A stretch of 64,000 bases of DNA, taken from Hexactinellida sp. DTS-2022. Taxonomy: Eukaryota; Porifera; Hexactinellida. The DNA lies in contig JAPNXP010000002.1 in NCBI GenBank assembly GCA_028753945.1, forward strand, positions 11,346,001 to 11,410,000. Reading direction: 5' to 3'. Of this stretch, positions 1 through 12,793 are shown in pieces. Below the pieces are notes generated by a model. The model searched no databases. It saw nothing but the letters and a program-made list of their open reading frames with translations, and was not told the DNA's origin. Both the position numbers and the translations under genes were made by a program. Position 1 is the first letter of the stretch. Each line of letters starts with the position of its first letter.

Positions 1-840
1 ATGATGATATGAAGTATTAATCATCAAAGGTGTCCTAACAGTGCCACTGATACTCCACAAACTCAATTAACATTCATTTGAGAGCCTAATATTGAGAAAA
101 ACCAATTTTCGTGTGCAATGACCGTTAAAAACTCCCAAATTGATAAATTAATGGTTTAAGGATGTTTCCAATTGTTTTTTTGATAATAAGAAGAATTTAT
201 AATCAAATATGTCCTAATAGTGCCAATGAAACTCCACTAAATCAATTAACATTCATTTAAGAGCCTAATATCACGAAAAACCAATTTTCGTGTGCAATGA
301 CTGTCAAAAACTCCCAAATTGATAAATTAATGGTTTAAGGATGTTTCCAATTGTTTTTTTGATAATACGAAGAATTTAACATCAAATATGTCCTAACAGT
401 GCCAATGAAACTCCACTAACTCAATTGACATTCATTTAAGAGCCTAATATAAAAAAAAAACCGATTTTCAAGTACAATGACTGTCAAAAACTCCCAAATT
501 GATAAATTAATGGTTTAAGGACGTTGCTAGTAGTTTCTTTTGATGATATGAAGTATTTATCATCAAAGGTGTCCTAACAGTGCCACTGATACTCCACAAA
601 CTCAATAAACATTCATTTGAGAGCCTAATATTGAGAAAAACCAATTTTCGTGTGCAATGACTGTCAAAAACTCCCAAATTGATAAATTAATGGTTTAAGG
701 ATGTTTCCAATTGTTTTTTTGATAATACGAAGAATTTAACATCAAATATGTCCTAACAGTGCCAATGAAACTCCACTAACTCAATTGACATTCATTTTTT
801 GAGCCTAATATAAAAAAAAACCGATTTTCAAGTACAATGA

Positions 841-1200
841 CTGTCAAAAACTCCCAAATTGATAAATTAATGGTTTAAGGACGTTGCTAGTTGTTTCTTT
901 TGATGATATGAAGTATTTATCATCAAAGGTGTCCTAACAGTGCCACTGATACTCCACAATCTCAATTAACATTCATTTGAGAGCCGAATATTGAGAAAAA
1001 CCAATTTTCGTGTGCAATGACTGTCAAAAACTCCCAAATTGATAAATTAATGGTTTAAGGACGTTGCTAGTTGTTTCTTTTGATGATATGAAGTATTTAT
1101 CATCAAAGGTGTCCTAACAGTGCCACTGATACTCCACAATCTCAATTAACATTCATTTGAGAGCCGAATATTGAGAAAAACCAATTTTCGTGTGCAATGA
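841..1200 (+). repeat. Two identical adjacent 180-bp monomers
   Basis: Bases 841-1020 and 1021-1200 read identically over all 180 positions, whereas neighbouring monomers in this zone usually differ at many sites. The corresponding place in copy A2 (about 4321-4500) has one monomer. This is the clearest single-monomer gain or loss between sister units. Confidence 0.92.
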
Positions 1201-2135
1201 CTGTCAAAAACTCCCAAATTGATAGTTTAATGGTTTAAGGAAGTTGCAAGTTGTTTCTTTTGTTGATAAGAAGTATTTACCGGAACAGGCGTCCTAGCAG
1301 TGCCACTGAAACTCCACTCACTCAATTAAGATTCATTTAATATTCTCATATATCGAAAAACCAATTTTCGTGTGCAATGAACTTCAAAAACTCCCAAATT
1401 GATTAATTAATGGTTTAAGGATGTTTCCAATTGTTTTTTTGATAATAAGAAGAATTTATCATCAAATATGTCTTAACAGTGCCAATGAAACTCCACTAAC
1501 TCAATTAACATTCATTTAAGAGCCTAAAATGAAGAAAAACCTATTTTTGTGTGCAATGACTGTAAAACTCCCAAATTTATAAATTATTGGATTAAGGACG
1601 TTTCCAGTTTTTTGGTTTGATGATAAGAAGTATTTATCATGAAAAGTGTCCTAACAGTGCCACTGATACTCCACAAACTCAATTAACATTCATTTGAGAG
1701 CCTAATATTGAGAAAAACCAATTTTCGTGTGCAATGACTGTCAAAAACTCCCAAATTGATAGTTTAATGGTTTAAGGAAGTTGCTAGTTGTTTCTTTTGT
1801 TGATAAGAAGTATTTACCGGAACAGGTGTCCTAACAGTGCCACTGAAACTCCACTCACTCAATTAACATTCATTTAATATTCTCATATATCGAAAAACCA
1901 ATTTTCGTGTGCAATGACCTTCAAAAACTCCCAAATTGATTAATTAATGGTTTAAGGATGTTTCCAATTGTTTTTTTGATAATAAGAACTATTTATCATC
2001 AAATATGTCCTAATAGTGCCAATGAAAGTCCACTAACTCAATTAACATTCATTTGAGAGCCTAATATCGAGGAAAACCAATTTTTGTGTGCAATGACTGT
2101 AAAAACTCCCAAATAGATAAATTAAGGGATTTAGG

Positions 2136-2217
2136 ACGTTTAAAGTTGTTTCGTTTAATGATAAGAATAATTTATCACGTTTCCAGTTGTTTCTTTTGAT
2201 GATAAGAAGTATTTACC
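2136..2217 (+). repeat. 41-bp internal duplication inside a monomer (site 1)
   Basis: Two copies of a 41-bp segment, from acgttt to ttatc or ttacc, lie side by side at 2136-2176 and 2177-2217. The first has acgtttaaagttgtttcg and the second acgtttccagttgtttct. The segment carries the left arm and loop of the monomer dyad, lengthening this monomer to about 220 bp. Confidence 0.92.
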
Positions 2218-3449
2218 GTAAAATGTGTCCTAACAGTGCCACTGAAACTCCACTCACTCAATTTACATTCATTTAAATGCCTAATATCGAGGAAACCAAT
2301 TTTTGTGTGCAATGACTTTAAAAACTCCCAAATTGATAAATTAATGGATTAATGACGTTTCCAGTTGTTTCGTTTGATGATAAGAAGTATTTATCATCAA
2401 AATTGTCCTATCAGTGCCTCTGAAACTCCACTAACTCAATTGACATTCATTTAAGAGCCTAATATCAAGAAAAACCAATTTTCATGTACAATGACAGTCA
2501 AAAACTCCCAAATTGATAGATTAATGGTTTAAGGACGTTGCTAGTTGTTTCTTATGATGATATGAAGTATTAATCATCAAAGGTGTCCTAACAGTGCCAC
2601 TGATACTCCACAAACTCAATTAACATTCATTTGAGAGCCTAATATTGAGAAAAACCAATTTTCGTGTGCAATGACCGTTAAAAACTCCCAAATTGATAAA
2701 TTAATGGTTTAATGATGTTTCCAATTGTTTTTTTCATAATAAGAAGAATTTATCATCAAATATGTCGTAACAGTGCCAATCATACTCCACTAACTCAATT
2801 AACATTCTTTTAAGAGCCTAATATCAAGAAAAACCTATTTTTGTGTGCAATGACTGTAAATACACCCAAATTGACAAATTAATGGATTAAGGACGTTTCC
2901 AGTTGTTTAGTTTGATGATAAGAAGTATTTATCATCAAAAGTGTCCTAACAGTGCCACTGAAACTCCACAAAGTCAATTAACATTCATTTAATAGCCTAA
3001 TTTCGAGAAAAACCAATTTTTGTCTGCAATGACTGTCAAAAAGTATGAAATAGATAAATTAGTGGTTTATGGAAGTTTCGAGTTGTTTCTTTTGATGATA
3101 AGAAATATAAACCGTAATTTGTCCTAACTGTGCCACTGAAATTCCACTCACTCAATTAACATTCTTTTAATAGCCTAATATCGAGAAAAACCAATTTCTG
3201 TGTGCAATGACTGTCAAAAACTCAGAAATTGATAAATTGTTGTTTTAAGGTCGTTTCCATTTGTTTCTTTTGATGATTCGAAGAATTTATCATCTAATAA
3301 GTCCTAACAGTCCCAATGAAACTCTTCTAACTCAATTAACATTCATTTAATAGCCTAATATCGAGAAAAACCAATTTTCAAGTACAATGACTGTCAAAAA
3401 CTCCCAAATTGATAAATTAATGGTTTAAGGACGTTGCTAGTTGTTTCTT

Positions 3450-6400
3450 ATGATGATATGAAGTATTAATCATCAAAGGTGTCCTAACAGTGCCACTGAT
3501 ACTCCACAAACTCAATTAACATTCATTTGAGAGCCTAATATTGAGAAAAACCAATTTTCGTGTGCAATGACCGTTAAAAACTCCCAAATTGATAAATTAA
3601 TGGTTTAAGGATGTTTCCAATTGTTTTTTTGATAATAAGAAGAATTTATAATCAAATATGTCCTAATAGTGCCAATGAAACTCCACTAAATCAATTAACA
3701 TTCATTTAAGAGCCTAATATCACGAAAAACCAATTTTCGTGTGCAATGACTGTCAAAAACTCCCAAATTGATAAATTAATGGTTTAAGGATGTTTCCAAT
3801 TGTTTTTTTGATAATACGAAGAATTTAACATCAAATATGTCCTAACAGTGCCAATGAAACTCCACTAACTCAATTGACATTCATTTAAGAGCCTAATATA
3901 AAAAAAAAACCGATTTTCAAGTACAATGACTGTCAAAAACTCCCAAATTGATAAATTAATGGTTTAAGGACGTTGCTAGTAGTTTCTTTTGATGATATGA
4001 AGTATTTATCATCAAAGGTGTCCTAACAGTGCCACTGATACTCCACAAACTCAATAAACATTCATTTGAGAGCCTAATATTGAGAAAAACCAATTTTCGT
4101 GTGCAATGACTGTCAAAAACTCCCAAATTGATAAATTAATGGTTTAAGGATGTTTCCAATTGTTTTTTTGATAATACGAAGAATTTAACATCAAATATGT
4201 CCTAACAGTGCCAATGAAACTCCACTAACTCAATTGACATTCATTTTTTGAGCCTAATATAAAAAAAAACCGATTTTCAAGTACAATGACTGTCAAAAAC
4301 TCCCAAATTGATAAATTAATGGTTTAAGGACGTTGCTAGTTGTTTCTTTTGATGATATGAAGTATTTATCATCAAAGGTGTCCTAACAGTGCCACTGATA
4401 CTCCACAATCTCAATTAACATTCATTTGAGAGCCGAATATTGAGAAAAACCAATTTTCGTGTGCAATGACTGTCAAAAACTCCCAAATTGATAGTTTAAT
4501 GGTTTAAGGAAGTTGCAAGTTGTTTCTTTTGTTGATAAGAAGTATTTACCGGAACAGGTGTCCTAGCAGTGCCACTGAAACTCCACTCACTCAATTAAGA
4601 TTCATTTAATATTCTCATATATCGAAAAACCAATTTTCGTGTGCAATGAACTTCAAAAACTCCCAAATTGATTAATTAATGGTTTAAGGATGTTTCCAAT
4701 TGTTTTTTTGATAATAAGAAGAATTTATCATCAAATATGTCTTAACAGTGCCAATGAAACTCCACTAACTCAATTAACATTCATTTAAGAGCCTAAAATG
4801 AAGAAAAACCTATTTTTGTGTGCAATGACTGTAAAACTCCCAAATTTATAAATTATTGGATTAAGGACGTTTCCAGTTTTTTGGTTTGATGATAAGAAGT
4901 ATTTATCATGAAAAGTGTCCTAACAGTGCCACTGATACTCCACAAACTCAATTAACATTCATTTGAGAGCCTAATATTGAGAAAAACCAATTTTCGTGTG
5001 CAATGACTGTCAAAAACTCCCAAATTGATAGTTTAATGGTTTAAGGAAGTTGCTAGTTGTTTCTTTTGTTGATAAGAAGTATTTACCGGAACAGGTGTCC
5101 TAACAGTGCCACTGAAACTCCACTCACTCAATTAACATTCATTTAATATTCTCATATATCGAAAAACCAATTTTCGTGTGCAATGACCTTCAAAAACTCC
5201 CAAATTGATTAATTAATGGTTTAAGGATGTTTCCAATTGTTTTTTTGATAATAAGAACTATTTATCATCAAATATGTCCTAATAGTGCCAATGAAAGTCC
5301 ACTAACTCAATTAACATTCATTTGAGAGCCTAATATCGAGGAAAACCAATTTTTGTGTGCAATGACTGTAAAAACTCCCAAATAGATAAATTAAGGGATT
5401 TAGGACGTTTAAAGTTGTTTCGTTTAATGATAAGAATAATTTATCACGTTTCCAGTTGTTTCTTTTGATGATAAGAAGTATTTACCGTAAAATGTGTCCT
5501 AACAGTGCCACTGAAACTCCACTCACTCAATTTACATTCATTTAAATGCCTAATATCGAGGAAACCAATTTTTGTGTGCAATGACTTTAAAAACTCCCAA
5601 ATTGATAAATTAATGGATTAATGACGTTTCCAGTTGTTTCGTTTGATGATAAGAAGTATTTATCATCAAAATTGTCCTATCAGTGCCTCTGAAACTCCAC
5701 TAACTCAATTGACATTCATTTAAGAGCCTAATATCAAGAAAAACCAATTTTCATGTACAATGACAGTCAAAAACTCCCAAATTGATAGATTAATGGTTTA
5801 AGGACGTTGCTAGTTGTTTCTTATGATGATATGAAGTATTAATCATCAAAGGTGTCCTAACAGTGCCACTGATACTCCACAAACTCAATTAACATTCATT
5901 TGAGAGCCTAATATTGAGAAAAACCAATTTTCGTGTGCAATGACCGTTAAAAACTCCCAAATTGATAAATTAATGGTTTAATGATGTTTCCAATTGTTTT
6001 TTTCATAATAAGAAGAATTTATCATCAAATATGTCGTAACAGTGCCAATCATACTCCACTAACTCAATTAACATTCTTTTAAGAGCCTAATATCAAGAAA
6101 AACCTATTTTTGTGTGCAATGACTGTAAATACACCCAAATTGACAAATTAATGGATTAAGGACGTTTCCAGTTGTTTAGTTTGATGATAAGAAGTATTTA
6201 TCATCAAAAGTGTCCTAACAGTGCCACTGAAACTCCACAAAGTCAATTAACATTCATTTAATAGCCTAATTTCGAGAAAAACCAATTTTTGTCTGCAATG
6301 ACTGTCAAAAAGTATGAAATAGATAAATTAGTGGTTTATGGAAGTTTCGAGTTGTTTCTTTTGATGATAAGAAATATAAACCGTAATTTGTCCTAACTGT

Positions 6401-6718
6401 GCCACTGAAATTCCACTCACTCAATTAACATTCTTTTAATAGCCTAATATCGAGAAAAACCAATTTCTGTGTGCAATGACTGTCAAAAACTCAGAAATTG
6501 ATAAATTGTTGTTTTAAGGTCGTTTCCATTTGTTTCTTTTGATGATTCGAAGAATTTATCATCTAATAAGTCCTAACAGTCCCAATGAAACTCTTCTAAC
6601 TCAATTAACATTCATTTAATAGCCTAATATCGAGAAAAACCAATTTTCAAGTACAATGACTGTCAAAAACTCCCAAATTGATAAATTAATGGTTTAAGGA
6701 CGTTGCTAGTTGTTTCTT
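3450..6718 (+). repeat. Higher-order repeat copy A2 (3269 bp, one monomer shorter)
   Basis: This copy follows A1 closely. It aligns at offset 3449 up to about 4320 and at offset 3269 thereafter, because it has a single copy of the monomer that A1 carries twice. Matching markers are 1262 with 4531, 2174 with 5443, 2551 with 5820 and 3450 with 6719. Scattered single-base differences separate the copies, for example ggaacaggc in A1 against ggaacaggt here. Confidence 0.85.
5405..5486 (+). repeat. 41-bp internal duplication (site 2)
   Basis: Same arrangement as site 1, 3269 bp downstream (18 monomers plus 41 bp). Copies at 5405-5445 and 5446-5486. It shares the tttaatgataagaataat variant with site 1. 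Confidence 0.92.
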
Positions 6719-7614
6719 ATGATGATATGAAGTATTAATCATCAAAGGTGTCCTAACAGTGCCACTGATACTCCACAAACTCAATTAACATTCATTTGAG
6801 AGCCTAATATTGAGAAAAACCAATTTTCGTGTGCAATGACCGTTAAAAACTCCCAAATTGATAAATTAATGGTTTAAGGATGTTTCCAATTGTTTTTTTG
6901 ATAATAAGAAGAATTTATCATCAAATATGTCGTAACAGTGCCAATCATACTCCACTAACTCAATTAACATTCTTTTAAGAGCCTAATATCAAGAAAAACC
7001 TATTTTTGTGTGCAATGACTGTAAATACACCCAAATTGACAAATTAATGGATTAAGGACGTTTCCAGTTGTTTAGTTTGATGATAAGAAGTATTTATCAT
7101 CAAAAGTGTCCTAACAGTGCCACTGAAACTCCACAAAGTCAATTAACATTCATTTAATAGCCTAATTTCGAGAAAAACCAATTTTTGTCTGCAATGACTG
7201 TCAAAAAGTAAGAAATAGATAAATTAGTGGTTTATGGAAGTTTCGAGTTGTTTCTTTTGATGATAAGAAATATAAACCGTAAATTTGTCCTAACTGTGCC
7301 ACTGAAATTCCACTCACTCAATTAACATTCTTTTAATAGCCCAATATCGAGAAAAACCAATTTCTGTGTGCAATGACTGTCAAAAACTCAGAAATTGATA
7401 AATTGTTGTTTTACGGTCGTTTCCATTTGTTTCTTTTGATAATTCGAAGAATTTATCATCTAATAAGTCCTAACAGTCCCAATGAAACTCTTCTAACTCA
7501 ATTAACATTCATTTAATAGCCTAATATCGAGAAAAACCAATTTTCAAGTACAATGACTGTCAAAAACTCCCAAATTGATAAATTAATGGTTTAAGGACTT
7601 TGCTAGTTGTTTCT
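6719..7614 (+). repeat. Five-monomer duplication of 5823-6718 (~896 bp)
   Basis: After copy A2 the sequence does not continue into the start of the 3449-bp unit. It repeats the preceding five monomers, carrying the catcaaatatgtcgtaac and ccaatcatactcc markers, ctgtaaatacaccc, tctgcaatgactgtc and the ctcttctaac variant. The offset is about 896 bp, or 5 x 179. Confidence 0.8.
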
Positions 7615-9000
7615 TTTGATGATATGAAGTATTTATCATCAAAATTGTCCTATCAGTGCCACTGAAACTCCACTAACTCAATTGACATTCATTTAAGAGC
7701 CTAATATAAAAAAAAAACAATTTTCAAGTACAATGACTGTCAAAAACTCCCAAATTGATAAATTAATGGTTTAAGGATGTTTCCAATTGTTTTTTTGATA
7801 ATAAGAAGAATTTATAATCAAATATGTCCTAATAGTGCCAATGAAACTCCACTAAATCAATTAACATTCATTTAAGAGCCTAATATCACGAAAAACCAAT
7901 TTTCGTGTGCAATGACTGTCAAAAACACCCAAATTGATAAATTAATGGTTTAAGGATGTTTCCAATTGTTTTGTTGATAATACATTGAATTTAACATCAA
8001 ATATGTCCTAACAGTCCCAATGAAACTCTTCTAACTCAATTAACATTCATTTAATAGCCTAATATCGAGAAAAACCAATTTTCAAGTACAATGACTGTCA
8101 AAAACTCCCAAATTGATAAATTAATGGTTTAAGGACGTTGCTAGTTGTTTCTTTTGATGATATGAAGTATTTATCATCAAAATTGTCCTATCAGTGCCAC
8201 TGAAACTCCACTAACTCAATTGACATTCATTTAAGAGCCTAATATCACAAAAAAACAATTTTCAAGTACAATGACTGTCAAAAACTCCCAAATTGATAAA
8301 TTATTGGTTTAAGGACGTTGATTGTTGTTTCTTTTGATGATATGAAGTTTTATCATCAAAAGTGTCCTAACAGTGCCACTGATACTCCACAAACTCAATA
8401 AACATTCATTTGAGAGCCTAATATTGAGAAAAACCAATTTTCGTGTGCAATGACTGTCAAAAACTCCCAAATTGATAAATTAATGGTTTAAGGATGTTTC
8501 CAATTGTTTTTTTGATAATAAGAAGAAATTATAATCAAATATGTCCTAATAGTGCCAATGAAACTCCACTAAATCAATTAACATTCATTTAAGAGCCTAA
8601 TATCACGAAAAACCAATTTTCGTGTGCAATGACTGTCAAAAACACCCAAATTGATAAATTAATGGTTTAAGGATGTTTCCAATTGTTTTTTTGATAATAC
8701 ATTGAATTTAACATCAAATATGTCCTAACAGTGCCAATGAAACTCCACTAACTCAATTGACATTCATTTAAGAGCCCAATATCAAAAAAAACCGATTTTC
8801 AAGTACAATGACTGTCAAAAACTCCCAAATTGATAAATTAATGGTTTAAGGACGTTGCTAGTTGTTTCTTTTGATGATATGAAGTATTTATCATCAAAGG
8901 TGTCCTAACAGTGCCACTGATACTCCACAAACTCAATAAACATTCATTTGAGAGCAGAATATTGAGAAAAACCAATTTTCGTGTGCAATGACTGTCAAAA
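7615..9000 (+). repeat. Reshuffled monomers linking A and B higher-order copies
   Basis: About eight monomers of zone A types in a different order. They include tatcagtgccactgaaac, aagaaattataatc and gataatacattgaattt variants that are found again near 10740-11300, 11960-12160 and 14160-14720. No complete higher-order unit is present. Nothing other than satellite is seen. Confidence 0.75.
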
Positions 9001-12000
9001 ACTCCCAAATTGATAGTTTAATGGTTTAAGGAAGTTGCTAGTTGTTTCTTTTGTTGATAAGAAGTATTTACCGGAACAGGTGTCCTAACAGTGCCACTGA
9101 AACTCCACTCACTCAATTAACATTCATTTAATATTCTCATATATCGAAAAACCAATTTTCGTGTGCAATGACCTTCAAAAACTCCCAAATTGATTAATTA
9201 ATGGTTTAAGGATGTTTCCAATTGTTTTTTTGATAATAAGAACAATTTATCATCAAATATGTCCTAATAGTGCCAATGAAAGTCCACTAACTCAATTAAC
9301 ATTCATTTGAGAGCCTAATATCGAGGAAAACCAATTTTTGTGTGCAATGACTGTAAAAACTCCCAAATAGATAAATTAAGGGATTTAGGACGTTTAAAGT
9401 TGTTTCGTTTGATGATAAGAATAATTTATCACGTTTCCAGTTGTTTCTTTTGATGATAAGAAGTATTTACCGTAAAATGTGTCCTAACAGTGCCACTGAA
9501 ACTCCACTCACTCAATTTACATTCATTTAAATGCCTAATATCGAGGAAACCAATTTTTGTGTGCAATGACTTTAAAAACTCCCAAATTGATAAATTAATG
9601 GATTAATGACGTTTCCAGTTGTTTCGTTTGATGATAAGAAGTATTTATCATCAAAATTGTCCTATCAGTGCCACTGAAACTCCACTAACTCAATTGACAT
9701 TCATTTAAGAGCCTAATATCAAGAAAAACCAATTTTCATGTACAATGACAGTCAAAAACTCCCAAATTGATAGATTAATGGTTTAAGGACGTTGCTAGTT
9801 GTTTCTTATGATGATATGAAGTATTAATCATCAAAGGTGTCCTAACAGTGCCACTGATACTCCACAAACTCAATTAACATTCATTTGAGAGCCTAATATT
9901 GAGAAAAACCAATTTTCGTGTGCAATGACCGTTAAAAACTCCCAAATTGATAAATTAATGGTTTAAGGATGTTTCCAATTGTTTTTTTGATAATAAGAAG
10001 AATTTATCATCAAATATGTCGTAACAGTGCCAATCATACTCCACTAACTCAATTAACATTCTTTTAAGAGCTTAATATCAAGAAAAACCTATTTTTGTGT
10101 GCAATGACTGTAAATACACCCAAATTGACAAATTAATGGATTAAGGACGTTTCCAGTTGTTTAGTTTGATGATAAGAAGTATTTATCTTCAAAAGTGTCC
10201 TAACAGTGCCACTGAAACTCCACAAAGTCAATTAACATTCATTTAATAGCCTAATTTCGAGAAAAACCAATTTTTGTCTGCAATGACTGTCAAAAAGTAT
10301 GAAATAGATAAATTAGTGGTTTATGGAAGTTTCGAGTTGTTTCTTTTGATGATAAGAAATATAAACCGTAAATTTGTCCTAACTGTGCCACTGAAATTCC
10401 ACTCACTCAATTAACATTCTTTTAATAGCCTAATATCGAGAAAAACCAATTTCTGTGTGCAATGACTGTCAAAAACTCAGAAATTGATAAATTGTTGTTT
10501 TAAGGTCGTTTCCATTTGTTTCTTTTGATGATTCGAAGAATTTATCATCTAATAAGTCCTAACAGTCCCAATGAAACTCTTCTAACTCAATTAACATTCA
10601 TTTAATAGCCTAATATCGAGAAAAACCAATTTTCAAGTACAATGACTGTCAAAAACTCCCAAATTGATAAATTAATGGTTTAAGGACGTTGCTAGTTGTT
10701 TCTTTTGATGATATGAAGTATTTATCATCAAAATTGTCCTATCAGTGCCACTGAAACTCCACTAACTCAATTGACATTCATTTAAGAGCCTAATATCAAA
10801 AAAAAACAATTTTCAAGTACAATGACTGTCAAAAACTCCCAAATTGATAAATTATTGGTTTAAGGACGTTGATTGTTGTTTCTTTTGATGATATGAAGTA
10901 TTTATCATCAAAAGTGTCCTAACAGTGCCACTGATACTCCACAAACTCAATAAACATTCATTTGAGAGCCTAATATTGAGAAAAACCAATTTTCGTGTGC
11001 AATGACTGTCAAAAACTCCCAAATTGATAAATTAATGGTTTAAGGATGTTTCCAATTGTTTTTTTGATAATAAGAAGAATTTATAATCAAATATGTCCTA
11101 ATAGTGCCAATGAAACTCCACTAAATCAATTAACATTCATTTAAGAGCCTAATATCACGAAAAACCAATTTTCGTGTGCAATGACTGTCAAAAACACCCA
11201 AATTGATAAATTAATGGTTTAAGGATGTTTCCAATTGTTTTTTTGATAATACATTGAATTTAACATCAAATATGTCCTAACAGTGCCAATGAAACTCCAC
11301 TAACTCAATTGACATTCATTTAAGAGCCCAATATCAAAAAAAACCGATTTTCAAGTACAATGACTGTCAAAAACTCCCAAATTGATAAATTAATGTTTTA
11401 AGGACGTTGCTAGTTGTTTCTTTTGATGATATGAAGTATTTATCATCAAAGGTGTCCTAACAGTGCCACTGATACTCCACAAACTCAATAAACATTCATT
11501 TGAGAGCAGAATATTGAGAAAAACCAATTTTCGTGTGCAATGACTGTCAAAAACTCCCAAATTGATAGTTTAATGGTTTAAGGAAGTTGCTAGTTGTTTC
11601 TTTTGTTGATAAGAAGTATTTACCGGAACAGGTGTCCTAACAGTGCCACTGAAACTCCACTCACTCAATTAACATTCATTTAATATTCTCATATATCGAA
11701 AAACCAATTTTCGTGTGCAATGACCTTCAAAAACTCCCAAATTGATTAATTAATGGTTTAAGGATGTTTCCAATTGTTTTTTTGATAATAAGAACAATTT
11801 ATCATCAAATATGTCCTAATAGTGCCAATGAAAGTCCACTAACTCAATTAACATTCATTTGAGAGCCTAATATCGAGGAAAACCAATTTTTGTGTGCAAT
11901 GACTGTCAAAAACTCCCAAATTGATAAATTAATGGTTTAAGGATGTTTCCAATTGTTTTTTTGATAATAAGAAGAAATTATAATCAAATATGTCCTAATA

Positions 12001-12449
12001 GTGCCAATGAAACTCCACTAAATCAATTAACATTCATTTAAGAGCCTAATATCACGAAAAACCAATTTTCGTGTGCAATGACTGTCAAAAACACCCAAAT
12101 TGATAAATTAATGGTTTAAGGATGTTTCCAATTGTTTTTTTGATAATACATTGAATTTAACATCAAATATGTCCTAACAGTGCCAATGAAACTCCACTAA
12201 CTCAATTGACATTCATTTAAGAGCCCAATATAAAAAAAAACCGATTTTCAAGTACAATGACTGTCAAAAACTCCCAAATTGATAAATTAATGGTTTAAGG
12301 ACGTTGCTAGTTGTTTCTTTTGATGATATGAAGTATTTATCATCAAAGGTGTCCTAACAGTGCCACTGATACTCCACAAACTCAATAAACATTCATTTGA
12401 GAGCAGAATATTGAGAAAAACCAATTTTCGTGTGCAATGACTGTCAAAA
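9001..12449 (+). repeat. Higher-order repeat copy B1 (3449 bp)
   Basis: The tract from 9001 (gatagtttaatgg monomer) restarts at 12450, offset 3449. Its first part equals 1747-3406 of copy A1 (offset 7254), so A and B copies are the same family with a different internal composition. The gatagtttaatgg marker also occurs at 11553, dividing the unit into 2552 and 897 bp. Confidence 0.82.
9390..9471 (+). repeat. 41-bp internal duplication (site 3)
   Basis: Copies at 9390-9430 and 9431-9471. It lies 3985 bp after site 2, which fits 22 monomers plus 41 bp. It has tttgatgataagaataat rather than the tttaatg of sites 1 and 2. Confidence 0.92.
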
Positions 12450-12793
12450 ACTCCCAAATTGATAGTTTAATGGTTTAAGGAAGTTGCTAGTTGTTTCTTT
12501 TGTTGATAAGAAGTATTTACCGGAACAGGTGTCCTAACAGTGCCACTGAAACTCCACTCACTCAATTAACATTCATTTAATATTCTCATATATCGAAAAA
12601 CCAATTTTCGTGTGCAATGACCTTCAAAAACTCCCAAATTGATTAATTAATGGTTTAAGGATGTTTCCAATTGTTTTTTTGATAATAAGAACAATTTATC
12701 ATCAAATATGTCCTAATAGTGCCAATGAAAGTCCACTAACTCAATTAACATTCATTTGAGAGCCTAATATCGAGGAAAACCAATTTTTGTGTG
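11000..12793 (+). repeat. Tandem duplication of a five-monomer block (897 bp each)
   Basis: Bases 11000-11896 recur at 11897-12793, offset 897 = 5 x 179.4. The copies are not identical: the second has aagaaattataatc where the first has aagaatttataatc. The second agrees with the 8520 copy at that site, suggesting exchange with another block rather than a simple fresh duplication. Confidence 0.8.

Larger units (their letters stand above)
1..3449 (+). repeat. Higher-order repeat copy A1 (3449 bp)
   Basis: The first complete higher-order unit starts in the dyad of a monomer (atgatgatatgaagtattaa), and the same sequence restarts at 3450. It contains one 41-bp internal duplication (2136-2217) and an extra monomer (1021-1200) that is absent from copy A2. 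The start chosen here is arbitrary, set by the window edge. Confidence 0.85.

Noticed and set aside
2120-2140. Telomere-like ttaagggatttagg
   Set aside because: A single TTTAGG-like word within the monomer, never in tandem; it belongs to the zone A/B monomer variant next to the 41-bp duplication.
450-4270. Runs of 8-10 A as poly(A) tails of retroelements
   Set aside because: The runs (near 452, 812, 3900, 4260) sit at the same monomer position as aatatcaagaaaaacc and are point variants of it. No element sequence or target duplication adjoins.
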